Assembly: GCF_000482385.1 (NCBI RefSeq)
Contig: NZ_KI519394.1
Coordinates: 105,972 to 169,971, forward strand
Length of the DNA: 64,000 bases
Direction of reading: 5' to 3'
Source of the DNA: Nocardia sp. CNY236
Lineage (GTDB): Bacteria; Actinomycetota; Actinomycetes; Mycobacteriales; Mycobacteriaceae
The notes under the pieces are model-generated. The model made no database searches and was not told the DNA's origin. It was given only the letters and a program-made list of their open reading frames with translations. The translations under genes were made by a program, and so were the position numbers. This document shows positions 46,285 through 54,510 of the stretch, in pieces; the stretch's first letter is position 1, and each line of letters begins with the position of its first letter.

Positions 46285-49098
46285 ATGAGCCCCCTGCAAA
46301 TAACGCTGGGCGCCATCTCGATCCTGATCGGTGTCCCCGCGTGGGCCGGGTTTGTGCTGGCCGTGCGCCGGATGGTGCGCACCATCCGGCTGGGGCAGCC
46401 CGCACCGGACCGGTGGCGGCCCTTCGGCCCCCGCTTGGCCACCGTGATCAAGGAATTCGCCGCGCACACCCGGATGGTGAAGTTCCGGACCGTCGGCTGG
46501 GCGCATTGGCTGGTGATGGTCGGGTTCCTGATCGGGTTCGTCACCGTATTCCAGGCCCAGGGGCAGATCTTCGACCCCATGTTCACCTGGCCGTGGATCG
46601 GTCACACCCGCTTCTATCACCTGCTCGACGAATTGTTGGGCCTGGGGACGATTGTCGGCGGCCTGGTGCTGATCACCATCCGGCAGTTGAACCATCCGCG
46701 GCGCCCGGCGCGGCTGTCGCGGTTCTCGGGCTCCAATTTCCTGGCGGCGTACTTCGTCGAAGCCGTCGTGGTGGTCGAGGGCATCTCCATGGTCGGCGTG
46801 AAGGCGTTGGTCGTGGCCTACACCGGCGAACATGACGCGATCAGCGACTTCGTGAGCATGCAGATCGCCAAGGTGGTGCCCGCCAGCGCCTCGGCGGTGT
46901 CGGTCTTTGCCTTCTTCAAGCTGATGGCGGCGCTGGTGTGGGTGGTCGTGGTCAGCCGCAATATCGACTGGGGTGTGGCGTGGCACCGCTTCGCCGCGTT
47001 CTTCAACATCTACTTCAAGCGTGAGAAGGACGGCGGCGTCGCTCTCGGCGCTGCCAAGCCGATGATGTCCAACGGCAAGGCACTCGACATGGAGAACGTC
47101 GACGTCGACACCGACATCCTGGGTGTGGGTAAGTTCGAGGACTTCTCCTGGAAGGACATCCTCGACGTCACCACCTGCACCGAATGTGGCCGCTGCCAGT
47201 CCCAGTGCCCCGCTTGGAACACCGGTAAGCCGCTGTCGCCGAAGCTGCTGATCATGTCGCTGCGTGACCACGGCTACGCCAAAGCCCCCTACCTGCTCGC
47301 CGGTGGCCGCACCGACACCGGCGGTGACGAGGTCGGCCTGGTCGACGCCGACGGCAAACCCGACGAGCCCGCCCTGGCCAAGATCTCGGCCGACGCCCGC
47401 GCCGAGGCCGAGCGTCCGCTGGTCAGTGGCGAGGACATGAACGGGATCATCGATCCCGAGGTGCTGTGGTCCTGCACGACCTGTGGTGCGTGTGTGGAGC
47501 AGTGCCCAGTCGATATCGAGCACGTCGACCACATCATCGACATGCGCCGCTACCAGGTGCTGATCGAGTCGGAGTTCCCCTCCGAGCTGGCCGGGTTGTT
47601 CAAGAACCTGGAGAACAAGGGCAACCCCTGGGGCCAGAACGCCAAGGACCGCATCAACTGGATCTCCGAGCTCGACTTCGACATCCCGGTGTTCCAGCAG
47701 GACGCTGACTCGTTCGACGGTTACGAGTACCTGTTCTGGGTCGGTTGCGCCGGCGCCTACGAGGACCGCGCGAAGAAGACCACCAAGGCGGTCGCGGAGC
47801 TGCTGGCGACCGCGGGTGTGAAGTTCATGGTCCTGGGCCAGGGCGAGACCTGTACCGGTGACTCGGCGCGGCGTGCGGGTAACGAGTTCCTGTTCCAGCA
47901 GCTCGCGCAGCAGAACATCGAGATGCTGAACGAGGTGTTCGACGGTGTGCCGCAGGCGCGCAAGAAGATCGTCGTCACCTGCGCGCACTGCTTCAACACA
48001 CTCAACAACGAGTACCCGCAGGTCGGTGGCACCTACGAGGTGGTGCACCACACCCAGCTGCTGAACCGTTTGGTGCGGGCCAAGAAGCTGGTGCCGGTGT
48101 CGCCGGTGACCGAGAAGGTCACCTACCACGATCCCTGTTATCTCGGTCGTCACAACAAGGTCTACAACGCCCCGCGTGAGCTGATGGAAGGCGCGGGGGC
48201 GGTGTTGACCGAGATGCCGCGGCACGGGGAACGGTCGATGTGTTGTGGTGCCGGTGGCGCGCGGATGTGGATGGAGGAGAACCTCGGTAAGCGCATCAAC
48301 ATTGACCGGGTCGACGAAGCGTTGTCCACGCTGGATGGTGGGAATTCGGCGGCGATGATCGCGACGGGTTGCCCGTTCTGCCGGGTGATGCTGACCGATG
48401 GTGTGACCGCGCGTAAGGATTCCGGTGAGATCGGCCAGGCGGTCGAGGTCGTGGATGTGGCGCAGTTGATGCTGCAGTCGATCGAGAAACTCGCCCCGGA
48501 GACCCTGTCGGCGAACCTGACGGTGATCCAGACCCCGAAGGCCGCACCCGAGCCCGAAGTGATCGCCGAAGCCGCTCCGGCTGCACCGGCGGCGAAGCCG
48601 ACCGGTGGCGGCCTGGGTATGAAGGGTGCCGCGAAGGCACCCGGTGGCGGACTCGGCATGAAGGGCGGAGCGAAGGCCCCGGGCGCCAAGCCCGCCGCAG
48701 CTCCGGCCGCGCCTGCCGAATCGGCCGCTCCTGCGGCTGAATCGGCTGCTCCGGCAACGGAATCTGCTGCCCCGTCTGTCGAATCCGCTGCGACGGAGAC
48801 CAAGCCGACGCTCCCCGCCAAGGGCCTGGCCATGAAGTCGGGCTTCAAGCGCCCCGGCGTGAAGGCCCCCGGCGCTGCGGCACCGGCAGCCCCGGCAGCG
48901 GAACCCGCCGCTGCCCCTGCAGTCGAATCTTCCTCGTCCGCCACAACCTCAGCTGCCGAAGCACCTTCTCCGGCTGCGAAGGTCCCGGCAGCCGAAGCCT
49001 CCGCCGAGGGCAACGGCACCGCGGCCGCGCCACCGGCCGCCAAGCCGGGCGGCCTGGGCTTCAAATCGGGGACGAAGGCTCCCGGCCGGAAGAGCTAG
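46285..49098 (+). CDS. membrane-bound (Fe-S)-binding reductase, Rv0338c-like
   Basis: This 937-aa protein has an N-terminal membrane part of five to six helices (about 1-250, NarI-like). A ferredoxin region with two [4Fe-4S] Cys clusters (CTECGRCQSQCP and CTTCGACVEQCP) and two CCG domains (HDPCYLGRHN, CCGAGGARMW; also CAHCFN) follow. An Ala/Pro-rich tail of about 200 residues has four Lys-Gly blocks such as GGLGMKGAAKAPG. This is HdrD/GlpC-like; the mycobacterial counterpart is reported essential but of unclear function. ATG at 46285 (MSPLQITLG) is chosen. A TATGAT-like -10 is at 46227-46232. Confidence 0.9.
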   Translation: MSPLQITLGAISILIGVPAWAGFVLAVRRMVRTIRLGQPAPDRWRPFGPRLATVIKEFAAHTRMVKFRTVGWAHWLVMVGFLIGFVTVFQAQGQIFDPMFTWPWIGHTRFYHLLDELLGLGTIVGGLVLITIRQLNHPRRPARLSRFSGSNFLAAYFVEAVVVVEGISMVGVKALVVAYTGEHDAISDFVSMQIAKVVPASASAVSVFAFFKLMAALVWVVVVSRNIDWGVAWHRFAAFFNIYFKREKDGGVALGAAKPMMSNGKALDMENVDVDTDILGVGKFEDFSWKDILDVTTCTECGRCQSQCPAWNTGKPLSPKLLIMSLRDHGYAKAPYLLAGGRTDTGGDEVGLVDADGKPDEPALAKISADARAEAERPLVSGEDMNGIIDPEVLWSCTTCGACVEQCPVDIEHVDHIIDMRRYQVLIESEFPSELAGLFKNLENKGNPWGQNAKDRINWISELDFDIPVFQQDADSFDGYEYLFWVGCAGAYEDRAKKTTKAVAELLATAGVKFMVLGQGETCTGDSARRAGNEFLFQQLAQQNIEMLNEVFDGVPQARKKIVVTCAHCFNTLNNEYPQVGGTYEVVHHTQLLNRLVRAKKLVPVSPVTEKVTYHDPCYLGRHNKVYNAPRELMEGAGAVLTEMPRHGERSMCCGAGGARMWMEENLGKRINIDRVDEALSTLDGGNSAAMIATGCPFCRVMLTDGVTARKDSGEIGQAVEVVDVAQLMLQSIEKLAPETLSANLTVIQTPKAAPEPEVIAEAAPAAPAAKPTGGGLGMKGAAKAPGGGLGMKGGAKAPGAKPAAAPAAPAESAAPAAESAAPATESAAPSVESAATETKPTLPAKGLAMKSGFKRPGVKAPGAAAPAAPAAEPAAAPAVESSSSATTSAAEAPSPAAKVPAAEASAEGNGTAAAPPAAKPGGLGFKSGTKAPGRKS

Positions 49099-49140
49099 GT
49101 GTTGCGGGTCGTGACGTTGGTGTCGCTGGCCGTGGGGTGA

Positions 49141-49164
49141 GCTGAAAGGGGCGGTTCTTTCAGC
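49141..49164. terminator. hairpin downstream of the Fe-S reductase gene
   Basis: GCTGAAAG and CTTTCAGC form an 8-bp stem around an 8-base loop, 43 bp after the stop of the Fe-S reductase gene. It could be its terminator or part of the end of the adjacent IS481 relic; a U-tract is lacking. Confidence 0.4.
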
Positions 49165-49217
49165 GGCAGGATGTGAAGCGCCAACTCACACATCAGCCAC
49201 GAACCGAAAGAACCGCC

Positions 49218-49683
49218 GTGTCCCACCGTAATGCCCCGCTCACCGTCGAGGGCCGCCACCGCCTCGTCCAACGATGCCAGTCCCGCCCGATCGCCCACAT
49301 CGCCGCGGAGATGGGCATCTCACGCCAATGCGCCTCGAAGTGGGTCGACCGATTCCGCTGCCACGGTGAACTGGGCCTACTCGACCGCTCCAGCGCTCCT
49401 CACCGATCGCCGAACGCGATTCCGCTTCCGGTGGTGGCCCGGATCGAAGTGCTGCGGCGGACCCGAAAATGGTCGGCCCGCCGCATCGCGCTCGAACAGG
49501 CCAGCGAGGGCACCGTGGTCTCGGTCCGGACGGTGGGTCGGCATCTGGTCTCGCTCGGGCCGAATCGCCGCCGGTTCCTGGACCCGGCCGGCGACGCGAA
49601 CCGGGCCCCGCACCGGATCGTTGCCCGCCGCCCCGGGCACATGGTCCATGTCGATATCAAGAAAGTCGGAACGAAGGGTCGAT
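49218..49683 (+). pseudogene. IS481-family transposase, N-terminal half only
   Basis: From GTG 49218 the frame encodes a typical IS481 start: NAPLTVEGRHRLVQRC, then a helix-turn-helix IAHIAAEMGISRQCASKWVDRF, LLDRSSAPHRSPN and the first catalytic Asp in MVHVDIKKVGTKG. At about 49683 it is abruptly joined to unrelated IS1634 sequence, so the DDE domain is missing. Confidence 0.88.
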
Positions 49684-50407
49684 CCACAGATAGTCGTGGG
49701 ACTGCTCGTCGATCGCAACGGATTCCCGCTGGACATCGGATGTTTCGAAGGCAACACCGCCGAAACCACCACCATCATTCCGATCATCACCGCCTTCCGG
49801 GACCGCCACGACCTGACCAACACCGAACTCGTGGTCGCCGCAGACGCCGGAATGCTGTCGGTGGCCAACCTGACCGCACTCGACGAGGCCGGCTGCGGGT
49901 TCATCGTCGGATCACGCCAAGTCAAAGCGCCCGGTGTCCTGGCATCCCATTTCCATTGGCACGGCGATTATTTCATCGACGGGCAGCTCATCGACACCGT
50001 CACGCCCCGACGCGCCGGAACCCCCGTCAACACCACGAACACCCGCGCCGAACCCGTCTGGACACGCGACAACGAAAAAGCGTGGCGGGCGGTCTGGCAC
50101 TACAGCATCGCACGCGCCCGCCGCGACACGATCACCCTCAACGCCCAAGAAACACGCGCCAGAGCCGCAGTCGACGGCAGCAAACCCGCGAAATCGACCC
50201 GATTCGTGAAAATCGCCGGCACAGACCGATCCGTAGACGAAGTGTCCCTGGCCCAGGCACGGTCGCTGGTCGGGTTGAAAGGCTACGTCACCAACATTCC
50301 CGCCGACGTGATGACCGCAGGCGAGGTGATCGGCAAGTATCACGACCAGTGGCAGGTCGAGCGGTCATTCCGCATGTCGAAAACCGATCTCCGCACCCAT
50401 GACAACC
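49684..50407 (+). pseudogene. IS1634-family transposase fragment fused to the IS481 remnant
   Basis: The reading frame entered at the junction reads IVVGLLVDRNGFPLDIGCFE, AETTTIIPIITAFRDRHDL, VVAADAGMLSVANLTAL, GFIVGSRQVKAPGVLA and ends HDQWQVERSFRMSKTDLRTH. This is the central and part of the C-terminal DDE domain of IS1634-type transposases. N- and C-terminal parts are lost. It leads into the intergenic end of the serine hydrolase gene. Confidence 0.85.
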
Positions 50408-50565
50408 CGACGTGGGTCACTAAACCTGTGCAACTCAGGTCGGGCTGCGCCGAGCGCTGGCCGGCGTCCTGGCCGCGCCCGCCCCTCCTGGCTGCTGGGG
50501 CGCAATGGACCCGACGCGAGAGGCGGCGTGCTGCCGGGGTTGTCCGCCCGAGGCGGGGCAGACTG

Positions 50566-51657
50566 TCAGACGGGTTCGCCGAAGACTGTCTCGACCAGGG
50601 TGTCCAATGCCGGTGGGAGGGCTTCGGCCGGGTTGATCGCGGCGTCCCCGGTGGTCAGCCCGGCGGTCATGGTCCGGCGGCCGTCGGGGGTGCTGTACAT
50701 CAGCGCACCGTAGCCGCCGGGCGCGCCACCGTTGTGGTGGTAGATGATGCCCGCCGGACCCAGGTCCTGCACGAATACACCGAGGCCGTAGTCGATCGGG
50801 CCGACCGGCTTGCGCATCTCGGCCAGCAGCTGGGCGGGCAGCAGCGCGCCGGCGTTGAGGGCGGCGAAAAAGACGTTCAGATCCCGCGTGGTCGAGATGG
50901 CGCCGCCGGCGCCGAGCAGCATGGATAGGTTCTGCCGGGAGACGTCGGCCACCGTCCAAGCATCGGCATCCTGGTAGCGGTAGTAGCCGTGGGCGTGCGG
51001 CTCGGGCAGGTCGGTGATGTTGCCGGCCAGCACGGTGTCGTGCAGGCCGAGCGGGTCGAGGATCCGCTGTTGCAACCATTGGCCGAACGACCGGCCGGTG
51101 ACCTCTTCGACGAGCAGGGCGGCCACGGTGTAGTTGGTGTTGGAGTAGCTCCAGTCGGCGCCGGGTTCGAAGCGAGCTGGCTTGGACAGTGCCAGTCGTA
51201 CCAGATCCCGGGGCTGGTAGGCGGTCAGCCGGGTGTCCACCCACTCCTTGCCGGCAGCCGGGATGCCCGGCACGACGGTGCCATCGGGCAGGTACTCGCC
51301 GGTGTAGTTGAACAGGCCGCTGGTGTGTTGCAGCAGCATGCGCGGGGTGATCCGGGAGGCCAGCCCGAGATCGGTGAGGTGGTCGGCCGCGGGGGCGTCC
51401 AGCCCGACCTTTCCCTCGGCGACCAGTTGTAGGACGGCGGTGGCGGTGAAGGTCTTGGCCACGCTGCCGGCCCAGAACCGGCCGTTCGTGGGTGGGCGGG
51501 TGGCTTCGCCGAGTTTGCGGACGCCGGCGCTGCCCACCCATTCGCCGTGATCGTCGTGCACGCGCATCTGCAGTCCGGCAAAGCCTGCGTCGACGAACGC
51601 CTCGATGGCCTTCTGCAGGTCCGGCCGGCACGGCCCGGTGATGGTCGAATTGGCCAT
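50566..51657 (-). CDS. serine hydrolase, class C beta-lactamase / DD-peptidase fold
   Basis: The 363-aa protein has the SxxK motif in WAGSVAKTFTA, YSN in WSYSNTNYT and a C-terminal HNGGAPGG in place of KTG. It resembles esterases and D-aminopeptidase-like serine hydrolases (EstB group) rather than a true AmpC. No signal peptide is seen, so it probably acts in the cytoplasm. It lies 12 bp from the DUF4097 gene on the same strand and is likely controlled by the divergent GbsR-type regulator. Confidence 0.9.
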   Translation of the reverse strand: MANSTITGPCRPDLQKAIEAFVDAGFAGLQMRVHDDHGEWVGSAGVRKLGEATRPPTNGRFWAGSVAKTFTATAVLQLVAEGKVGLDAPAADHLTDLGLASRITPRMLLQHTSGLFNYTGEYLPDGTVVPGIPAAGKEWVDTRLTAYQPRDLVRLALSKPARFEPGADWSYSNTNYTVAALLVEEVTGRSFGQWLQQRILDPLGLHDTVLAGNITDLPEPHAHGYYRYQDADAWTVADVSRQNLSMLLGAGGAISTTRDLNVFFAALNAGALLPAQLLAEMRKPVGPIDYGLGVFVQDLGPAGIIYHHNGGAPGGYGALMYSTPDGRRTMTAGLTTGDAAINPAEALPPALDTLVETVFGEPV

Positions 51658-51669
51658 GGTGGACGCTCC

Positions 51670-52353
51670 TCAGAGGCTGGTGGCGGTGATGTCGCCGTGG
51701 ACGGTGGTGGCGTGGATCTCGAGGCTGGCGACAGCCCCGTCGGTGTTGCGAAGCGCGTTGTGGACCCGGCCCGAGCTGGTGCCGGCGTCCAGGGTCGCAG
51801 ACGAGTCGCGGGCGGCCGCAACGGTGATGTCGCCCTGGACGGTTCGCAGCGTGACGGCGCCGTCGGTGGCCTCGGCGATCCGCAGGTCACCCTTGTGGGT
51901 GCTGATCTGTCCCGAACCGCTCAGCCGGCCGACCGTGATGTCACCGCTGGCGAGGATCAGCCGGGCACTCGCGGTCTCGTCGACCTTGATCGAGCCGGCC
52001 GCGCCCTCGAGGGTGACGTCGCCGAGCCGCCCGACGCCGCGGAACTCGGCGCTGGCCGCCGTGCCCACGACGTTCGACCCGGCCGGCAGCTGGACGGTCA
52101 CCTCCACGGAGCCAAACGGACCGAAGACCGGGTTGAAGACCGGATTGCTGGGCTTCCTGGCCTCGATGTGCAGCACGCCGTCGGCGTAGCTGACCTCGAC
52201 CCGTTCGGCCGCTTTCACGTCACGAGGCTTGGCGGCGTCCGTGGGCAGGACCTCGACCGTGGTGTCGGCCCGGTCGGCGGCGATGATCTGAATGCGTCCG
52301 GCGGGGATGTCGAACATCGCGGAAACGGGCGTGGGGGTGTCGAACTTCGGCAT
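51670..52353 (-). CDS. DUF4097 family beta-repeat protein
   Basis: This 227-aa protein starts MPKFDTPTPVSAMFDIPAGR (ATG at 52353; 52368 is possible). It consists of repeated beta-helix turns such as GDVTLEGAAGSIKV, GDITVGRLSGSG, GDLRIAEATDG and GDITVAAARDSS, typical of DUF4097/adhesin-like domains. Function is unknown. In actinobacteria such genes often sit beside a regulator and a transporter or hydrolase, as here. Confidence 0.85.
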   Translation of the reverse strand: MPKFDTPTPVSAMFDIPAGRIQIIAADRADTTVEVLPTDAAKPRDVKAAERVEVSYADGVLHIEARKPSNPVFNPVFGPFGSVEVTVQLPAGSNVVGTAASAEFRGVGRLGDVTLEGAAGSIKVDETASARLILASGDITVGRLSGSGQISTHKGDLRIAEATDGAVTLRTVQGDITVAAARDSSATLDAGTSSGRVHNALRNTDGAVASLEIHATTVHGDITATSL

Positions 52354-52538
52354 GATCAGCTCCTTCACTTGCTGTTTCTGATACCGGAAACGCTACGTTG
52401 CCTTCACGAATACAGCAACAATAGTGTTGCAATTATTCTCGATAAACGCAGTTCATAGCCTATAAATCGTTGCAATGAGTCTGTGGTCAACGCAACACTC
52501 GAGGGAGTTTTCGTTGCAATGAATGAGGAGTGAACGCT

Positions 52539-53306
52539 ATGGTGGCGGCATCGACGACAAAGGAGGCCGCGATGCCGGGTGGCAGGCTCACGCAGCAGGA
52601 ACGCCAGCAGATCGCCGCCGGCCTGGCCGACGGCCTCGCCTACGCGGAGATCGCCCGGCGCCTCGACCGGCCGACCTCGACCATCACCCGGGAGGTCATG
52701 CGCAACGGCGGCGCGATGGCCTATCGTGGCGACCTCGCACACCATGCCACCGAGCGTCGTGCGCGCCGGCGCCGGACGGCCTCGCCGATTCGCCCGGGAA
52801 AGCCGCCGACAGCGCGCGGGCGCGACGCGGGCGCGGTACTGGAATACGAGGAGACCTTCGCCGGAGTGTTCATCGCGTCCGGGCTGCCGAGGATGACCGC
52901 GCGGACGCTGGCCTGCCTCTACACCACCGATGCCGGCAGCCTCACCGCCTCACAGATCGCCGGGCATCTGCAGGTCAGTCCGGCTTCGGTCTCCAAGGCG
53001 ATTGCGTATCTGGAGAACCAGGGGCTCGTCCGGCGTGAGCGCGACGAGCGGCGCCGGGAACGCTACGTGGTCGATGACGACGTGATGTACCAGTCCACGA
53101 TGGCCAGCGCGAAGGCTACCGCTCACCTGGGCGAGATCGCCCGGCAGGGAGTGAGCGTTCTGGGCCCGGGCAGCCCGGCCGCCGCCCGGCTGGAAAACAT
53201 CGCCCGCTTCGTCGACTTCGTCTCTGAGAGCATCTCCCGCGCCGCCGAGCAGGCGCGCGAGATACTGCATACCAGGATCGAGGCCGCTCCGGAGGACACG
53301 CGCTGA
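52539..53306 (+). CDS. GbsR/MarR-type regulator with an IS30-like N-terminal helix-turn-helix
   Basis: The protein of 255 aa has an N-terminal HTH_38-like segment (TQQERQQIAAGLADGLAY, EIARRLDRPTSTITREVMRN) of the kind found in IS30 transposases. After a basic linker comes a GbsR/MarR winged helix (ASQIAGHLQVSPASVSKAIA, LENQGLVRRERDERRRERY) and a helical C-terminus. It is divergent from the DUF4097-serine hydrolase pair and probably controls it. The start at 52539 is uncertain (52530 or 52572 are possible). Confidence 0.8.
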   Translation: MVAASTTKEAAMPGGRLTQQERQQIAAGLADGLAYAEIARRLDRPTSTITREVMRNGGAMAYRGDLAHHATERRARRRRTASPIRPGKPPTARGRDAGAVLEYEETFAGVFIASGLPRMTARTLACLYTTDAGSLTASQIAGHLQVSPASVSKAIAYLENQGLVRRERDERRRERYVVDDDVMYQSTMASAKATAHLGEIARQGVSVLGPGSPAAARLENIARFVDFVSESISRAAEQAREILHTRIEAAPEDTR

Positions 53307-53309
53307 GTC

Positions 53310-53690
53310 ACCGACCTGTTTGGCGACCAGGTGGCAGAACTCCACCTTCTGCGGCGCCGGTGACGTCGCCGGCCTGCTCCGCTTCGTCGGCACGAACCCG
53401 GCCGGAAACTTGCGGGCGCCGGTGGCGTCGGGCCGGGACGTCGTCGCGCCGCTCGCGACGTCGGTCCAGACCCGCGAACAGCCCGCGACGCCGCGTGCGT
53501 CGCTCTGCAGATCGAGAGTCTGCTCCCCGTGTATCGACGCTGGACACCGACGGTCCATACACCCTGCTTCAGGTCACCGGTCTCATCCACCACAAGGGGC
53601 GCGTCGGTGTCACCGAGATGGGAGACCACGTAATCACGCAGGTCATCCCGTAGCCCGTCTTCATCGATCACGAAGTCCGGATGGAGTACT
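53310..53690 (-). pseudogene. IS701-family transposase remnant, internally deleted
   Basis: On the minus strand, DDLRDYVVSHLGDTDAPLVV, DETGDLKQGVWTVGVQRRYT and, in another frame, RKFPAGFVPTKRSRPATSP and KVEFCHLVAKQV correspond to the DDE_5 region and a later block of IS701 transposases. No inverted repeats were found. It lies between the GbsR-type gene and the small secreted peptide gene, and overlaps neither. Confidence 0.7.
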
Positions 53691-53813
53691 AGAGCTTCCC
53701 ATCATTGGGAACCAGCTATTGCCAAACGAATCTGCTTCTGTTTGCATTTCAACGTACAACTGAAACAATCAATTTGAGATGTAGGTGATCACATAAATAC
53801 TCTCCGTCCAGTC

Positions 53814-54023
53814 ATGGCCGGCGTCACCGCACTTGTCATGACTATCGCTCTCGCCGGTGGATCTGCTGCCGCAGTCACGGAGTCGCCGGAGCCAGCGATT
53901 GCAGCGACACAGATATACGACACCGGGACCAGCAGTTCGGGCAGTGCGGGTCTCAGCCTCTGGGATGTGCTGGAGCTTCTGCTCGATATCGTCAGCGGTT
54001 GCTGGCCGGGCATGGTCTGTTGA
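53814..54023 (+). CDS. small secreted peptide of unknown function
   Basis: A 69-aa protein: MAGVTALVMTIALAGGSAAA is a clear signal peptide with a cleavage site after an Ala-x-Ala. The mature part of about 48 residues has VTESPEPAIAATQIYDTGTS, SSGSAGLSLWDVLELLLDIV and ends SGCWPGMVC with two cysteines. The DNA upstream (53690-53810) is notably AT-rich. A strong hairpin follows 34 bp after the stop. A truncated copy of the gene lies at 22807-22979. No family is recognised. Confidence 0.6.
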   Translation: MAGVTALVMTIALAGGSAAAVTESPEPAIAATQIYDTGTSSSGSAGLSLWDVLELLLDIVSGCWPGMVC

Positions 54024-54034
54024 GTGCTATCTAG
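53862..54034 (+). repeat. 173-bp dispersed repeat, copy 2 (within the intact peptide gene)
   Basis: This is the intact counterpart of 22807-22979, about 95% identical over its whole length without gaps, both in plus orientation and both ending at CTAG. The similarity starts inside the signal-peptide codons and runs past the stop codon. The two copies bracket about 31 kb including the biosynthetic cluster, fni and the Fe-S reductase. Confidence 0.88.
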
Positions 54035-54056
54035 GCACTGTTTCAACGGTGGTGTG

Positions 54057-54086
54057 GTTGGGGGCGCCGCCAGCGGCGCCCCCAAC
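54057..54086. terminator. GC-rich hairpin terminator after the small peptide gene
   Basis: GTTGGGGGCGCCG / CGGCGCCCCCAAC is a perfect 13-bp stem with a 4-base loop CCAG, 34 bp after the peptide gene stop. This is a strong stem, typical of actinobacterial I-shaped terminators without a U-tract. Confidence 0.8.
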
Positions 54087-54197
54087 TGTTGCCTGTGACC
54101 GAAAACGCTTGCCTGCGAGGGCATGTCGACAGCCGGACGCGGAGAGGTCTCCAGTGGATCGGTTGGCGACAAGCGAACCTGACATACCGGAGACCTC

Positions 54198-54510
54198 GTG
54201 CCCAGCGTAGGGGTGACGACGCGGGCAGACCTGACCGACGCCGAATGAGTGCGGCTGGTCCCGTCGCTGCCTCGGGCAAAAGCGGGCCGACCGCCGAAAT
54301 GGTCGAAACGGCAGCTCATCTGATCTGTGACAACTACGGCACTCACAAGGCGCCGATCGTCATGAAATGGCCTGCGGCACACCGTCGAACGCTGGTTCGG
54401 GCTGCTCACCGACAAGAAACTCCGCCGCTGTGGCCGCAGAAGCGTTGGCGCGCTCTAGTAATCGCGATCCGCGACTGGATCGCTGCCTGGAATAAGACCA
54501 ACGGTGTGAC
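54198..54510 (+). pseudogene. mosaic IS remnant: IS5-type start joined to IS630-type end
   Basis: From GTG 54198 one frame reads PSVGVTTRADLTDAE, a TGA where Trp is expected, then VRLVPSLPRAKAGRPPKWSK and RQLI: the N-terminus of an IS5-family transposase. At about 54318 it switches to CDNYGTHKAPIVMKWPAAHR, then in other frames to VERWFGLLTDKKLRR-like and IRDWIAAWNKTNGV, which belong to the DDE domain of an IS630-family transposase. Both parts are decayed. Confidence 0.8.

Noticed and set aside
46120-48225. 701-codon minus-strand ORF
   Set aside because: It is antisense to the Fe-S reductase, whose plus-strand product has clear Cys motifs; the minus translation is His/Arg/Gly-rich with no domain, an effect of high-GC codon use.
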